NCBI RefSeq assembly: GCF_001598695.1
Contig: NZ_BCZK01000026.1
Coordinates: 1-36,600 of the forward strand
DNA length: 36,600 bases
Direction of reading: 5' to 3'
From: Klebsiella oxytoca NBRC 105695
Lineage (GTDB): Bacteria; Pseudomonadota; Gammaproteobacteria; Enterobacterales; Enterobacteriaceae
Both the position numbers and the translations under genes were made by a program. The notes under the pieces are model-generated. The model ran no database searches. It was not told where the DNA came from and saw only the letters and a program-made list of their open reading frames with translations. Below are positions 29,863-36,600 of the stretch, one piece after another (the stretch's first letter is position 1; every line of letters begins with the position of its first letter).

Positions 29863-30225
29863 TCACTCGCCGCGATAGACGCAGCCCGCCGTGCAGGTTT
29901 CTTTGATCATCACCGCGCTGAGTAGCGGAACCAAAGGCTTCATCTGCTCCCAGATCCATTTTGCCAGGACTTCGCTGGTAGGATTGGAAAGTCCCGGAAT
30001 ATCGTTCAGATAGTAGTGATCCAGGCGATCGTAGGTGGGTTTGAATGCGGCTTTCAGCTCGGCGAAATCCATGATCCACCCGGTATGGGGATCGACTTCA
30101 CCGGTAATCTCCAGGCGCACCATAAAAGAGTGACCGTGCAGGCGTCCGCACTTATGGCCTTCCGGTACGTGCGGCAGGCGGTGAGCGGCTTCGAAAGTGA
30201 AATCTTTAAACAGCGTGGTGGACAT
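29863..30225 (-). CDS. queD: 6-carboxy-5,6,7,8-tetrahydropterin synthase QueD
   Basis: QueD converts 7,8-dihydroneopterin triphosphate to 6-carboxytetrahydropterin, the substrate of QueE, in preQ0 synthesis. The 120-residue protein has the PTPS/QueD zinc histidines in FEAAHRLP and LHGHSF, the catalytic cysteine in [32 protein letters not shown] and the glutamate/cysteine motif [18 protein letters not shown] precedes the ATG. The gene is divergent from cysJ, as in E. coli. Confidence 0.97.
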   Translation of the reverse strand: MSTTLFKDFTFEAAHRLPHVPEGHKCGRLHGHSFMVRLEITGEVDPHTGWIMDFAELKAAFKPTYDRLDHYYLNDIPGLSNPTSEVLAKWIWEQMKPLVPLLSAVMIKETCTAGCVYRGE

Positions 30226-30543
30226 CTTTTATTCTCAATATGGCAAAAAAACCGCCGTAGGGTACCGGAAAGTACATTTTTTATCATTAACTAAAACGGT
30301 CCTGAACACAAAATGGACATATCCATGCGGTTTATGGGAATTATATCTTTATATTACAGCAACTTATTTAATCGATTTTGTTGTTAATAACTATAACTAA
30401 AACAGGTTAGTCCATTTGGTTATTTGTTATTTCCATCCCTTCTTTAATTGTTACTATCTGCGCCGTTAACCTTCTATTCTCTTCTGTTTTATCACGTTGA
30501 CAGGGCGTGAATCACAGCTTTGCTTACTGGAACATAACGACGC
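30226..30543. promoter_or_regulatory. queD-cysJ divergent promoter region
   Basis: This 318-bp AT-rich gap should hold the cysJIH promoter and CysB sites. A TACTAT box (30452-30457) could be a -10 for cysJ, with no good -35, as in activator-dependent cys promoters. The AT tract TTTGGTTATTTGTTATTTCC just upstream is the likely CysB area. A small inverted repeat ATGGA-cata-TCCAT lies at 30314-30327. CysB control is known for this operon; the site positions here are inference. Confidence 0.5.
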
Positions 30544-32343
30544 ATGACGACACAGGCCCCACCTTCCAATTTGCTACCGCTGAGTCCGGAGCAAATGGCG
30601 CGCCTTCAGGCGGCCACGACTGACTTCACGCCTACCCAGCTAGCCTGGGTTTCCGGCTATTTTTGGGGGATGCTGAATCAGCAGCCCGGCGCGGCGGTTG
30701 TTGCGCCAGCCCAGGCGGCTGAAGTGCCGTCCATCACGCTGATTTCGGCCTCGCAAACCGGCAATGCCCGCCGCATCGCTGAAGCGCTGCGTGACGATCT
30801 ACAGGCGGCGCAGCTGAATGTGAAGCTGATTAACGCAGGCGACTATAAATTTAAACAAATTGCCACCGAAAAACTGCTGGTCGTCGTGACGTCAACACAA
30901 GGCGAAGGTGAGCCGCCGGAAGAAGCCGTCGCACTGCATAAGTTCCTGTTCTCGAAGAAAGCGCCCAAGCTGACCGATACGGCATTTGCCGTGTTTGGCC
31001 TCGGCGATACCTCCTATGAATTCTTCTGCCAGTCCGGCAAGGATTTTGATAACAAGCTGGCCGAGCTGGGCGGTGAACGCCTGCTGGATCGGGTTGACGC
31101 TGATGTGGAGTATCAGACCGCCGCTGCCGAATGGCGCGCCCGCGTGGTTGAGGTGCTGAAAGCGCGCGCGCCTGCTGCTTCTCCGTCTCAGCTGGTGACC
31201 AGCGGGGCGGTGAATGAAATCCACACCAGCCCGTATACCAAAGAGGCGCCGCTGACTGCGACGCTGGCGGTGAATCAGAAAATCACCGGCCGTGATTCAG
31301 AAAAGGATGTGCGCCATATTGAAATCGACCTCGGCGACTCCGGCCTGCGCTATCAGCCGGGCGATGCGCTGGGTGTCTGGTATCAGAACGATCCGGCGCT
31401 GGTGAAGGAGCTGGTGGAGCTGCTCTGGCTAACAGGTACGGAACCGGTCACGGTCGACGGCAAAACGCTACCGCTTGCTGAAGCGCTGGAATGGCATTTT
31501 GAGCTGACGGTCAACACCGGCAATATCGTGGAAAACTACGCCACCTTAACCCGCAGCGAGTCTTTACTGCCGCTGGTGGGCGATAAGGCACAGCTCCAGC
31601 ACTACGCCGCAACCACGCCGATCGTCGACATGGTGCGTTTCTCGCCGGCGCAGCTGGATGCCCAGGCGCTGGTTGACCTGCTGCGCCCGTTGACGCCGCG
31701 GCTGTACTCGATCGCCTCTTCGCAGGCGGAAGTGGAAAGCGAAGTCCACGTCACCGTTGGCGTAGTGCGTTATGATATTGAAGGTCGCGCTCGTGCCGGC
31801 GGCGCTTCCAGTTTCCTGGCCGACCGCGTCGAAGAAGACGGCGAAGTTCGCGTTTTTATCGAGCATAACGATAACTTCCGTTTGCCTGCGAACCCGGAAA
31901 CGCCGGTGATCATGATTGGTCCCGGTACCGGCATCGCGCCTTTCCGCGCGTTTATGCAGCAGCGCGCGGCGGAAGGCGCAGAGGGTAAGAACTGGCTGTT
32001 CTTCGGCAACCCGCACTTTACTGAAGATTTCCTCTATCAGGTGGAGTGGCAGAGCTATGTCAAAGAAGGCGTGCTGAGCCGCATCGACCTGGCCTGGTCC
32101 CGCGATCAACAACAAAAAGTCTACGTTCAGGACAAACTGCGCGAGCAGGGAGCCGAACTGTGGCGCTGGATTAACGACGGTGCCCATATTTATGTCTGCG
32201 GCGATGCCAATCGTATGGCAAAAGACGTTGAGCAGACGTTACTGGAAGTGATTGCCGAATACGGCGCGATGGACGCCGAAGCGGCGGACGAATTTTTAAG
32301 TGAGCTGCGCGTAGAGCGCCGTTATCAGCGAGATGTCTACTAA
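30544..32343 (+). CDS. cysJ: Sulfite reductase flavoprotein (alpha) subunit CysJ
   Basis: CysJ passes electrons from NADPH through FAD and FMN to CysI. At 599 residues it equals E. coli CysJ. Order: a flavodoxin domain with [15 protein letters not shown] (FMN loop, about residues 69-83), [11 protein letters not shown] and [14 protein letters not shown]; then the FAD domain with RLYSIASSQ and GGASSFLAD; then the NADPH domain with [16 protein letters not shown] and the C-terminal [13 protein letters not shown] and RYQRDVY. The stop overlaps the cysI ATG by one base (TAATG), so the two subunits are coupled. Confidence 0.98.
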   Translation: MTTQAPPSNLLPLSPEQMARLQAATTDFTPTQLAWVSGYFWGMLNQQPGAAVVAPAQAAEVPSITLISASQTGNARRIAEALRDDLQAAQLNVKLINAGDYKFKQIATEKLLVVVTSTQGEGEPPEEAVALHKFLFSKKAPKLTDTAFAVFGLGDTSYEFFCQSGKDFDNKLAELGGERLLDRVDADVEYQTAAAEWRARVVEVLKARAPAASPSQLVTSGAVNEIHTSPYTKEAPLTATLAVNQKITGRDSEKDVRHIEIDLGDSGLRYQPGDALGVWYQNDPALVKELVELLWLTGTEPVTVDGKTLPLAEALEWHFELTVNTGNIVENYATLTRSESLLPLVGDKAQLQHYAATTPIVDMVRFSPAQLDAQALVDLLRPLTPRLYSIASSQAEVESEVHVTVGVVRYDIEGRARAGGASSFLADRVEEDGEVRVFIEHNDNFRLPANPETPVIMIGPGTGIAPFRAFMQQRAAEGAEGKNWLFFGNPHFTEDFLYQVEWQSYVKEGVLSRIDLAWSRDQQQKVYVQDKLREQGAELWRWINDGAHIYVCGDANRMAKDVEQTLLEVIAEYGAMDAEAADEFLSELRVERRYQRDVY

Positions 32344-34055
32344 TGAGCGAAAAACATCCAGGCCCGCTGGTGGTCGAAGGTAAACTGACTGACGCCGAGC
32401 GCATGAAGCTCGAAAGCAACTACCTGCGCGGCACCATTGCGGAAGATTTGAATGACGGCCTGACCGGCGGTTTTAAAGGCGATAACTTTCTGCTGATCCG
32501 TTTTCACGGTATGTATCAGCAGGATGACCGCGATATTCGCGCCGAACGTGCGGCGCAGAAGCTGGAGCCGCGTCACGCGATGCTGCTGCGCTGCCGCCTC
32601 CCGGGCGGGGTGATCACCACCAAACAGTGGCAGGCGATCGATAAATTCGCCGCCGATAACACCATCTACGGCAGTATCCGTCTGACCAACCGTCAGACCT
32701 TCCAGTTTCACGGCATTCTGAAAAAGAACGTCAAGCCGGTGCACCAGATGCTGCATTCGGTCGGACTGGATGCGTTGGCCACCGCTAACGACATGAACCG
32801 TAACGTGCTCTGTACGTCCAACCCGAACGAGTCTCAGCTGCACGCCGAAGCTTATGAATGGGCGAAGAAGATCTCCGAGCACCTGCTGCCGCGCACTCGC
32901 GCCTATGCCGAGATCTGGCTGGATCAAAAGAAAGTCGCCACCACCGATGAAGAACCGATCCTCGGCCAGACCTATCTGCCGCGTAAGTTCAAAACGACCG
33001 TGGTGATCCCGCCGCAGAACGATATCGATCTGCACGCGAACGATATGAACTTCGTGGCTATTGCTGAAAACGGCAAGCTGGTGGGCTTTAATCTGCTGGT
33101 GGGCGGCGGTTTATCGATTGAGCACGGCAATAAGAAAACCTACGCTCGTACGGCGAGCGAGTTTGGCTATCTGCCGCTGGAGCATACCCTGGCGGTAGCG
33201 GAAGCGGTGGTGACGACCCAGCGCGACTGGGGCAACCGTACCGACCGTAAAAATGCGAAAACCAAATACACCCTGGAGCGCGTTGGCGTTGAGACCTTTA
33301 AAGCAGAAGTGGAGCGTCGGGCGGGCATCAAGTTTGAACCGATTCGTCCATACGAGTTCACCGGCCGCGGCGATCGTATCGGCTGGGTGAAAGGTATCGA
33401 CAATAACTGGCATCTGACGCTGTTTATTGAAAACGGACGTATCCTTGATTATCCGGGCCGCCCGCTGAAAACGGGTCTGCTGAAGATCGCGAAGATCCAT
33501 AAGGGCGAATTCCGTATTACGGCAAATCAGAATCTGATTATTGCCAGCGTACCGGAAGATCAGAAGGCGAAGATCGAGAAGCTGGCCCGCGAGCACGGCC
33601 TGATGAACGCCGTTACGCCGCAGCGCGAAAATTCGATGGCTTGCGTCTCATTCCCGACCTGCCCGCTGGCGATGGCGGAAGCCGAGCGCTTCCTCCCGTC
33701 ATTCATCGATAAAGTCGAGGCGGTGATGAGCAAACATGGCGTTGGCGACGAGCATATCGTTACCCGCGTCACCGGTTGCCCGAACGGCTGCGGTCGCGCG
33801 ATGCTGGCGGAAGTGGGCCTGGTGGGTAAAGCGCCGGGCCGCTACAACCTGCACCTTGGCGGCAACCGTAGCGGGACGCGGATTCCGCGCATGTACCGGG
33901 AAAACATTACCGAGTCGGAAATTCTCGACTCAATCGACGAACTGGTAGGGCGCTGGGCGAAAGAGCGAGAAGCGGGTGAAGGCTTCGGCGACTTTACGGT
34001 GCGTGCGGGCATTATTCGTCCGGTGCTCGATCCAGCCCGGGATTTCTGGGAATAA
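32343..34055 (+). CDS. cysI: Sulfite reductase hemoprotein (beta) subunit CysI
   Basis: CysI reduces sulfite to sulfide in a six-electron step on a siroheme coupled to a [4Fe-4S] cluster. The cluster ligands C434, C440 ([10 protein letters not shown]) and C479, C483 (TGCPNGCGR) fall exactly on the E. coli positions, and the length (570) is equal. Other conserved parts are [12 protein letters not shown] and [12 protein letters not shown], with siroheme-contacting arginines. It is coupled to cysJ. A pair of REP units separates it from cysH. Confidence 0.98.
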   Translation: MSEKHPGPLVVEGKLTDAERMKLESNYLRGTIAEDLNDGLTGGFKGDNFLLIRFHGMYQQDDRDIRAERAAQKLEPRHAMLLRCRLPGGVITTKQWQAIDKFAADNTIYGSIRLTNRQTFQFHGILKKNVKPVHQMLHSVGLDALATANDMNRNVLCTSNPNESQLHAEAYEWAKKISEHLLPRTRAYAEIWLDQKKVATTDEEPILGQTYLPRKFKTTVVIPPQNDIDLHANDMNFVAIAENGKLVGFNLLVGGGLSIEHGNKKTYARTASEFGYLPLEHTLAVAEAVVTTQRDWGNRTDRKNAKTKYTLERVGVETFKAEVERRAGIKFEPIRPYEFTGRGDRIGWVKGIDNNWHLTLFIENGRILDYPGRPLKTGLLKIAKIHKGEFRITANQNLIIASVPEDQKAKIEKLAREHGLMNAVTPQRENSMACVSFPTCPLAMAEAERFLPSFIDKVEAVMSKHGVGDEHIVTRVTGCPNGCGRAMLAEVGLVGKAPGRYNLHLGGNRSGTRIPRMYRENITESEILDSIDELVGRWAKEREAGEGFGDFTVRAGIIRPVLDPARDFWE

Positions 34056-34064
34056 CATCCCGCT

Positions 34065-34130
34065 GCCCGGTGGCGTTTCGCTTACCGGGCCTGCGGGTCT
34101 TGTCGACCGGGTAAACGCAGGGCCCCCGGT
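34065..34130. repeat. Two REP units (BIME-like) between cysI and cysH
   Basis: The first unit is GCCCGGT (34065-34071) / ACCGGGC (34084-34090). The second is ACCGGG (34106-34111) / CCCGGT (34125-34130). The layout is that of an enterobacterial intergenic mosaic element. It may stabilise the upstream cysJI message or limit cysH readthrough. Confidence 0.75.
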
Positions 34131-34153
34131 AAAAACAGGCAAATGAGGTTCTT

Positions 34154-34888
34154 ATGTCCGTACTCGATTTAAACGCGCTGAACGCATTACCGAAGGTCGA
34201 TCGCGTTTTACAGCTAGCGGAAACCAATAGTCAGCTGGAAAAGCTGAGCGCGGAAGCGCGCGTTGCGTGGGCGCTGGAAAACCTGCCGGGGGAATACGTG
34301 CTCTCTTCGAGCTTTGGTATTCAGGCGGCGGTGAGCCTGCATCTGGTCAATCAGGTGCGCCCGGATATCCCGGTTATTCTGACCGATACCGGCTATCTGT
34401 TCCCCGAAACCTACCAGTTTATCGATGAGTTAACGGACAAACTCAACCTGAACCTGAAGGTCTATCGGGCGAAGGAGAGCTCCGCCTGGCAGGAAGCGCG
34501 CTACGGTAAACTGTGGGAGCAGGGCGTTGAGGGCATTGAAAAATATAATGACATCAACAAGGTTGAGCCGATGAACCGGGCACTGCAAGAGCTGAACGCG
34601 CAAACCTGGTTTGCGGGCCTGCGCCGCGAGCAATCCGGCAGTCGCGCCCACTTACCGGTGCTGGCGATCCAGCGTGGCGTGTTTAAGGTGCTGCCGATCA
34701 TCGACTGGGATAACCGCACGGTTTACCAGTATCTGCAAAAGCACGGCCTGAAATATCATCCGCTTTGGGATCAGGGCTATTTGTCGGTAGGAGATACCCA
34801 CACCACGCGCAAATGGGAGCCGGGGATGGCGGAGGAAGAAACGCGCTTCTTTGGCCTGAAAAGAGAGTGCGGGTTGCACGAAGGTTAA
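34154..34888 (+). CDS. cysH: Phosphoadenosine phosphosulfate (PAPS) reductase CysH
   Basis: CysH reduces PAPS to sulfite and PAP with thioredoxin. The 244-residue protein shows the PP-loop-like [14 protein letters not shown], the strand [32 protein letters not shown] and the catalytic C239 in the C-terminal KRECGLHEG. The lack of the extra CC...CxxC cluster cysteines marks it as the PAPS rather than the APS type. GAGG precedes the ATG. It is third in the cysJIH operon. Confidence 0.98.
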   Translation: MSVLDLNALNALPKVDRVLQLAETNSQLEKLSAEARVAWALENLPGEYVLSSSFGIQAAVSLHLVNQVRPDIPVILTDTGYLFPETYQFIDELTDKLNLNLKVYRAKESSAWQEARYGKLWEQGVEGIEKYNDINKVEPMNRALQELNAQTWFAGLRREQSGSRAHLPVLAIQRGVFKVLPIIDWDNRTVYQYLQKHGLKYHPLWDQGYLSVGDTHTTRKWEPGMAEEETRFFGLKRECGLHEG

Positions 34889-35021
34889 TATGAGTCCCGG
34901 CGCTGCCCTGCGTATTCCCATAAAAGCGGGGTAAAATAGCAGAGCTCTGTTTAGCGGTGGCCAGGGCATGATGGCCATCACGCTCCTGGCTTCTGCCATC
35001 CCGAAAAATCAACAGTAAGAT

Positions 35022-35062
35022 GGTGCTGCGATCGCTTAATCGGCTGAGCAGCACCGTATTTT
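35022..35062 (+). terminator. Possible cysH-distal terminator
   Basis: GGTGCTGC (35022-35029) and GCAGCACC (35048-35055) form an 8-bp stem with an 18-base loop, followed by GTATTTTA. The T-run is interrupted, so the call is modest. Confidence 0.45.
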
Positions 35063-35068
35063 AGGCAT
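35036..35068 (-). CDS. Possible 10-residue mini-ORF with strong ribosome binding site
   Basis: On the minus strand GAAGGAG lies eight bases before an ATG that opens MPKIRCCSAD and a stop. Two adjacent cysteine codons (TGC TGC) and the overlap with one arm of the stem at 35022-35055 recall attenuator leader peptides. Downstream on this strand is only the antisense of cysH, so no target gene is apparent. It may be chance. Confidence 0.25.
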   Translation of the reverse strand: MPKIRCCSAD

Positions 35069-35356
35069 AACCGTAGCTCCTTCAACACAACCGGGTGCTG
35101 AAACTGGCATGGGAAGGCCGAAAGATAAGCTGCCGGGATTCGACTCAATTTTCTGCGGCCCGTGTTCAACACAAGCCTGGGCTTTCCTGGGTTTTGCTGC
35201 AACTAAGAATCTCATTTTATGAATTCATTATTGATTCATATATTCTTATTGTTAGTTGTGTAGCCGGCATGGATGAACAACGTAAGTGATTCATGTTTTA
35301 TTACGAGCTTATCTAATAATTATCCGCTACGCGCTAATTTCTTGTTTCTTCCCGGC

Positions 35357-35386
35357 TTGACACAGACTACGAATTATATTTATATT
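35357..35386 (+). promoter_or_regulatory. Sigma-70-like promoter upstream of the orphan ORF
   Basis: A perfect -35 TTGACA (35357-35362), an 18-base spacer and TATATT (35381-35386, 5/6) make the best sigma-70 match I noticed in the window. The start would be near 35393, giving a leader of about 144 bases before the ATG at 35537. Confidence 0.6.
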
Positions 35387-35536
35387 TTTTCCTTCAGGGC
35401 GAATACAGAACGAATAAATTTCACATTTTCTTGCACCATATGAATACCGTAATGTTTTTCTGAACGCCTTGCTTATGCCTCTCTGTATTTATGTCTGCTG
35501 GGGATATTTATCTTAAATAAAGCGCAAGGTAGCGTC

Positions 35537-35923
35537 ATGTTCTTTGAAAAGGAAATAGTTACAAAAGACAATTATTATATCTCCCTTGAAGGGTTAATTG
35601 AACGCTGTTACGCCAAAAGTGCCGGTAAACGATGTATATATCTCGAAGATGAACATTTCATTCAGCAATCTGGTACGGACGAGTTTGCATTCGACACACT
35701 ATCTGATGCAGTTTCTTTCAGAACAAACCTTATCAGTAAATATCAAAGAATTTTCAAACTTTTTTGCGGCATTCTGGTAGATGAACCGGGAACTGCCTGT
35801 TCTCAAGAAAGCAGCACTTTCCCTCAACCGAGAAGACATCAGAAAAGCAAACGACAGAACAATTTTCTGCGTAAATTGAAGGGATTAAGAAGGAATGTTC
35901 TCTCATCATACGCGATAAATTAA
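35537..35923 (+). CDS. Uncharacterised AT-rich ORF, 128 residues
   Basis: I do not recognise this protein. The ATG has AAGG seven bases upstream and a good promoter farther up. Residues 1-60 look like an ordered alpha/beta segment (MFFEKEIVTKDNYYISLEGL, then IYLEDEHF); the shape weakly recalls the N-terminal pseudo-receiver part of LuxR-type regulators of enteric fimbriae, with no DNA-binding domain after it. The last 40 residues are rich in Arg, Lys and Gln and look unstructured. Base composition is far more AT-rich than the core genes, which suggests acquired DNA. It could be the intact start of a gene broken farther on. Confidence 0.5.
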   Translation: MFFEKEIVTKDNYYISLEGLIERCYAKSAGKRCIYLEDEHFIQQSGTDEFAFDTLSDAVSFRTNLISKYQRIFKLFCGILVDEPGTACSQESSTFPQPRRHQKSKRQNNFLRKLKGLRRNVLSSYAIN

Positions 35924-36016
35924 TGATTATTTACGAGTGAACCAGGAAAAATTGGGCCGTCGAAAACATAAACGAGAAACTTAAGAATAGCGCGGAAAGG
36001 TTACTGATTATTAAAA

Positions 36017-36355
36017 ATGGAACGCAGTGCGATATCGACTACCCAGGCAGATCGTATGGCTGCCTCACAGGAAATGGATATAAATATGATTTACCTGAAC
36101 CATCACGCTACAACTATCACCGCTTCTGCAGTTCGCTCTACCGTCACTGCGTTTTGGTTCCAGACGCATTTCCAGCGGCATACAATGCCTGCGCGCGTTT
36201 TATTGATTTACCATCTGCATCCGGTTTTTCCGAGCTATTTGCTCTCTGGTTATTGCGTAAAACGTTTGCTGCGCATGTTATTTTCGGCGGCGGGGTGGAT
36301 ACTGTCAGGGATGAGCTTTCCGGGCATATCTAAAGATTTTTTCGAATCGTACTAA
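36017..36355 (+). CDS. Doubtful ORF, 112 residues
   Basis: An ATG frame without clear ribosome binding site encodes a protein unlike any family I know. The C-terminal half is hydrophobic and aromatic (around LLIYHLHPVFPSYLLSGY). A second plus-strand frame (35941-36333) is open across the same stretch and has an equally protein-like composition, so at most one of them is likely real. Treat as uncertain. Confidence 0.25.
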   Translation: MERSAISTTQADRMAASQEMDINMIYLNHHATTITASAVRSTVTAFWFQTHFQRHTMPARVLLIYHLHPVFPSYLLSGYCVKRLLRMLFSAAGWILSGMSFPGISKDFFESY

Positions 36356-36493
36356 CAAAACCCACCGGATCGGTTACGTGGATTGTCGTGGCGTGCTTTC
36401 ATTGGCCAGAGAAGGGTACGCAGCCCTGCCAGAGGGACAGTAAATGCCCTTTCTCACCTGCAGGTTGGCCAGCAAGCGCAATTATGACTGGCG

Positions 36494-36511
36494 CTTCTGC
36501 AATGGCAGAAG
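36494..36511. other. Short stem-loop near the right edge
   Basis: CTTCTGC (36494-36500), loop aatg and GCAGAAG (36505-36511) form a perfect 7-bp stem followed by GATCTTTTC. It may be a weak terminator. A second small hairpin CCGT-GGAG-ACGG follows at 36534-36545. Confidence 0.4.
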
Positions 36512-36600
36512 GATCTTTTCTGGCGGATGTAAGCCGTGGAGACGGTAAAGGATACACACGGGATAGGTATGACATGAAACGGAGTTCGTACTATGCAGGA

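Larger units (their letters stand above)
34889..35536. other. Region between cysH and the orphan ORF (648 bp)
   Basis: The first 200 bp hold stem-loops (GCCAGG/CCTGGC around 34960-34990 and the stem at 35022-35055) and a minus-strand mini-ORF. From about 35210 the DNA becomes strongly AT-rich and carries a sigma-70-like promoter at 35357. No longer ORF with a good start is seen. No CRISPR repeats or cas genes are seen, although cas genes follow cysH in E. coli K-12. Confidence 0.6.
35941..36600 (+). pseudogene. Possible broken gene: long open frame with one stop and no start
   Basis: One plus-strand frame has a single stop (TAA at 36331-36333) in 220 codons, from just after a TGA at 35938 to the window end. 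It has no ATG before 36484. Stretches such as YPGRSYGCLTGNGYKYDLPE, and later ASAMAEGSFLADVSRGDGKG, look protein-like. This could be a degraded coding region or chance. No family is recognised. The last part may also be the start of a gene (ATG at 36484 or 36574) cut by the window edge. Confidence 0.25.

Noticed and set aside
34652..35202. Minus-strand frames of 74-118 codons around the cysH end
   Set aside because: They overlap one another in different frames and run over cysH antisense; no motif or good start was seen except the separate mini-ORF reported above.
34889..36600. CRISPR array or cas genes after cysH
   Set aside because: No direct repeats with regular spacing and no Cas motifs were seen in the window; they could still lie beyond the right edge.

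Overview
The window is a stretch of enterobacterial chromosome with moderately high GC in its core genes and marked AT-rich gaps. Protein sequences and gene order (sdaC-sdaB, ppnN, queF, syd, csrB, yqcC-truC-yqcA, gudP-gudX-gudD, barA, rlmD, relA, mazG, pyrG, eno, queE, ygcW-like, queD, cysJIH) match the Escherichia coli region around 63 min closely. The differences point to Klebsiella, Raoultella, Enterobacter or a near relative rather than E. coli itself: a lone sulfonate-binding protein beyond sdaB, a glycerate kinase appended to the gud operon, no mazEF between relA and mazG, an extended SDR reductase beside eno, and no cas gene right after cysH. The genus is inference.

Layout. 1-4400: an SsuA-like periplasmic binding protein and the serine import/deamination pair sdaC-sdaB, all leftward. 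4402-6726: ppnN (nucleotide hydrolase) and queF (queuosine), leftward. 6796-9542: syd, the regulatory RNA CsrB with its UvrY operator, then yqcC-truC-yqcA, rightward. 10121-15387: the glucarate operon gudP-gudX-gudD-garK, which can take glucarate in, dehydrate it and phosphorylate the glycerate made later in the pathway. 15428-18181: barA, leftward. 18306-26488: rlmD, relA, an orphan small membrane protein, mazG, pyrG and eno, rightward. 26555-30225: an SDR reductase (leftward), queE and a YgcW-like SDR (rightward), queD (leftward). 30544-34888: cysJIH, assimilatory sulfate reduction. 34889-36600: an AT-rich region with a strong promoter-like sequence and unrecognised, possibly degraded ORFs.

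Two regulatory themes stand out. The window holds both ends of the BarA-UvrY-CsrB cascade: the sensor kinase gene and the target RNA gene, with a perfect match to the UvrY palindrome about 180 bp upstream of csrB. Three steps of the queuosine pathway (queF, queE, queD) lie at separate points, with other RNA-modification genes (truC, rlmD) nearby.

Most of the window is well-known housekeeping sequence, and I see no clear new multi-gene system. The best candidates for a second look are a 31-codon ORF with a strong ribosome binding site that overlaps the start of pyrG, the membrane protein sitting where mazEF lies in E. coli, the stand-alone thioester-reductase-like SDR with its AT-rich upstream region, and the AT-rich tail after cysH. 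All gene calls rest on reading sequence and recalled family knowledge; no search was run.
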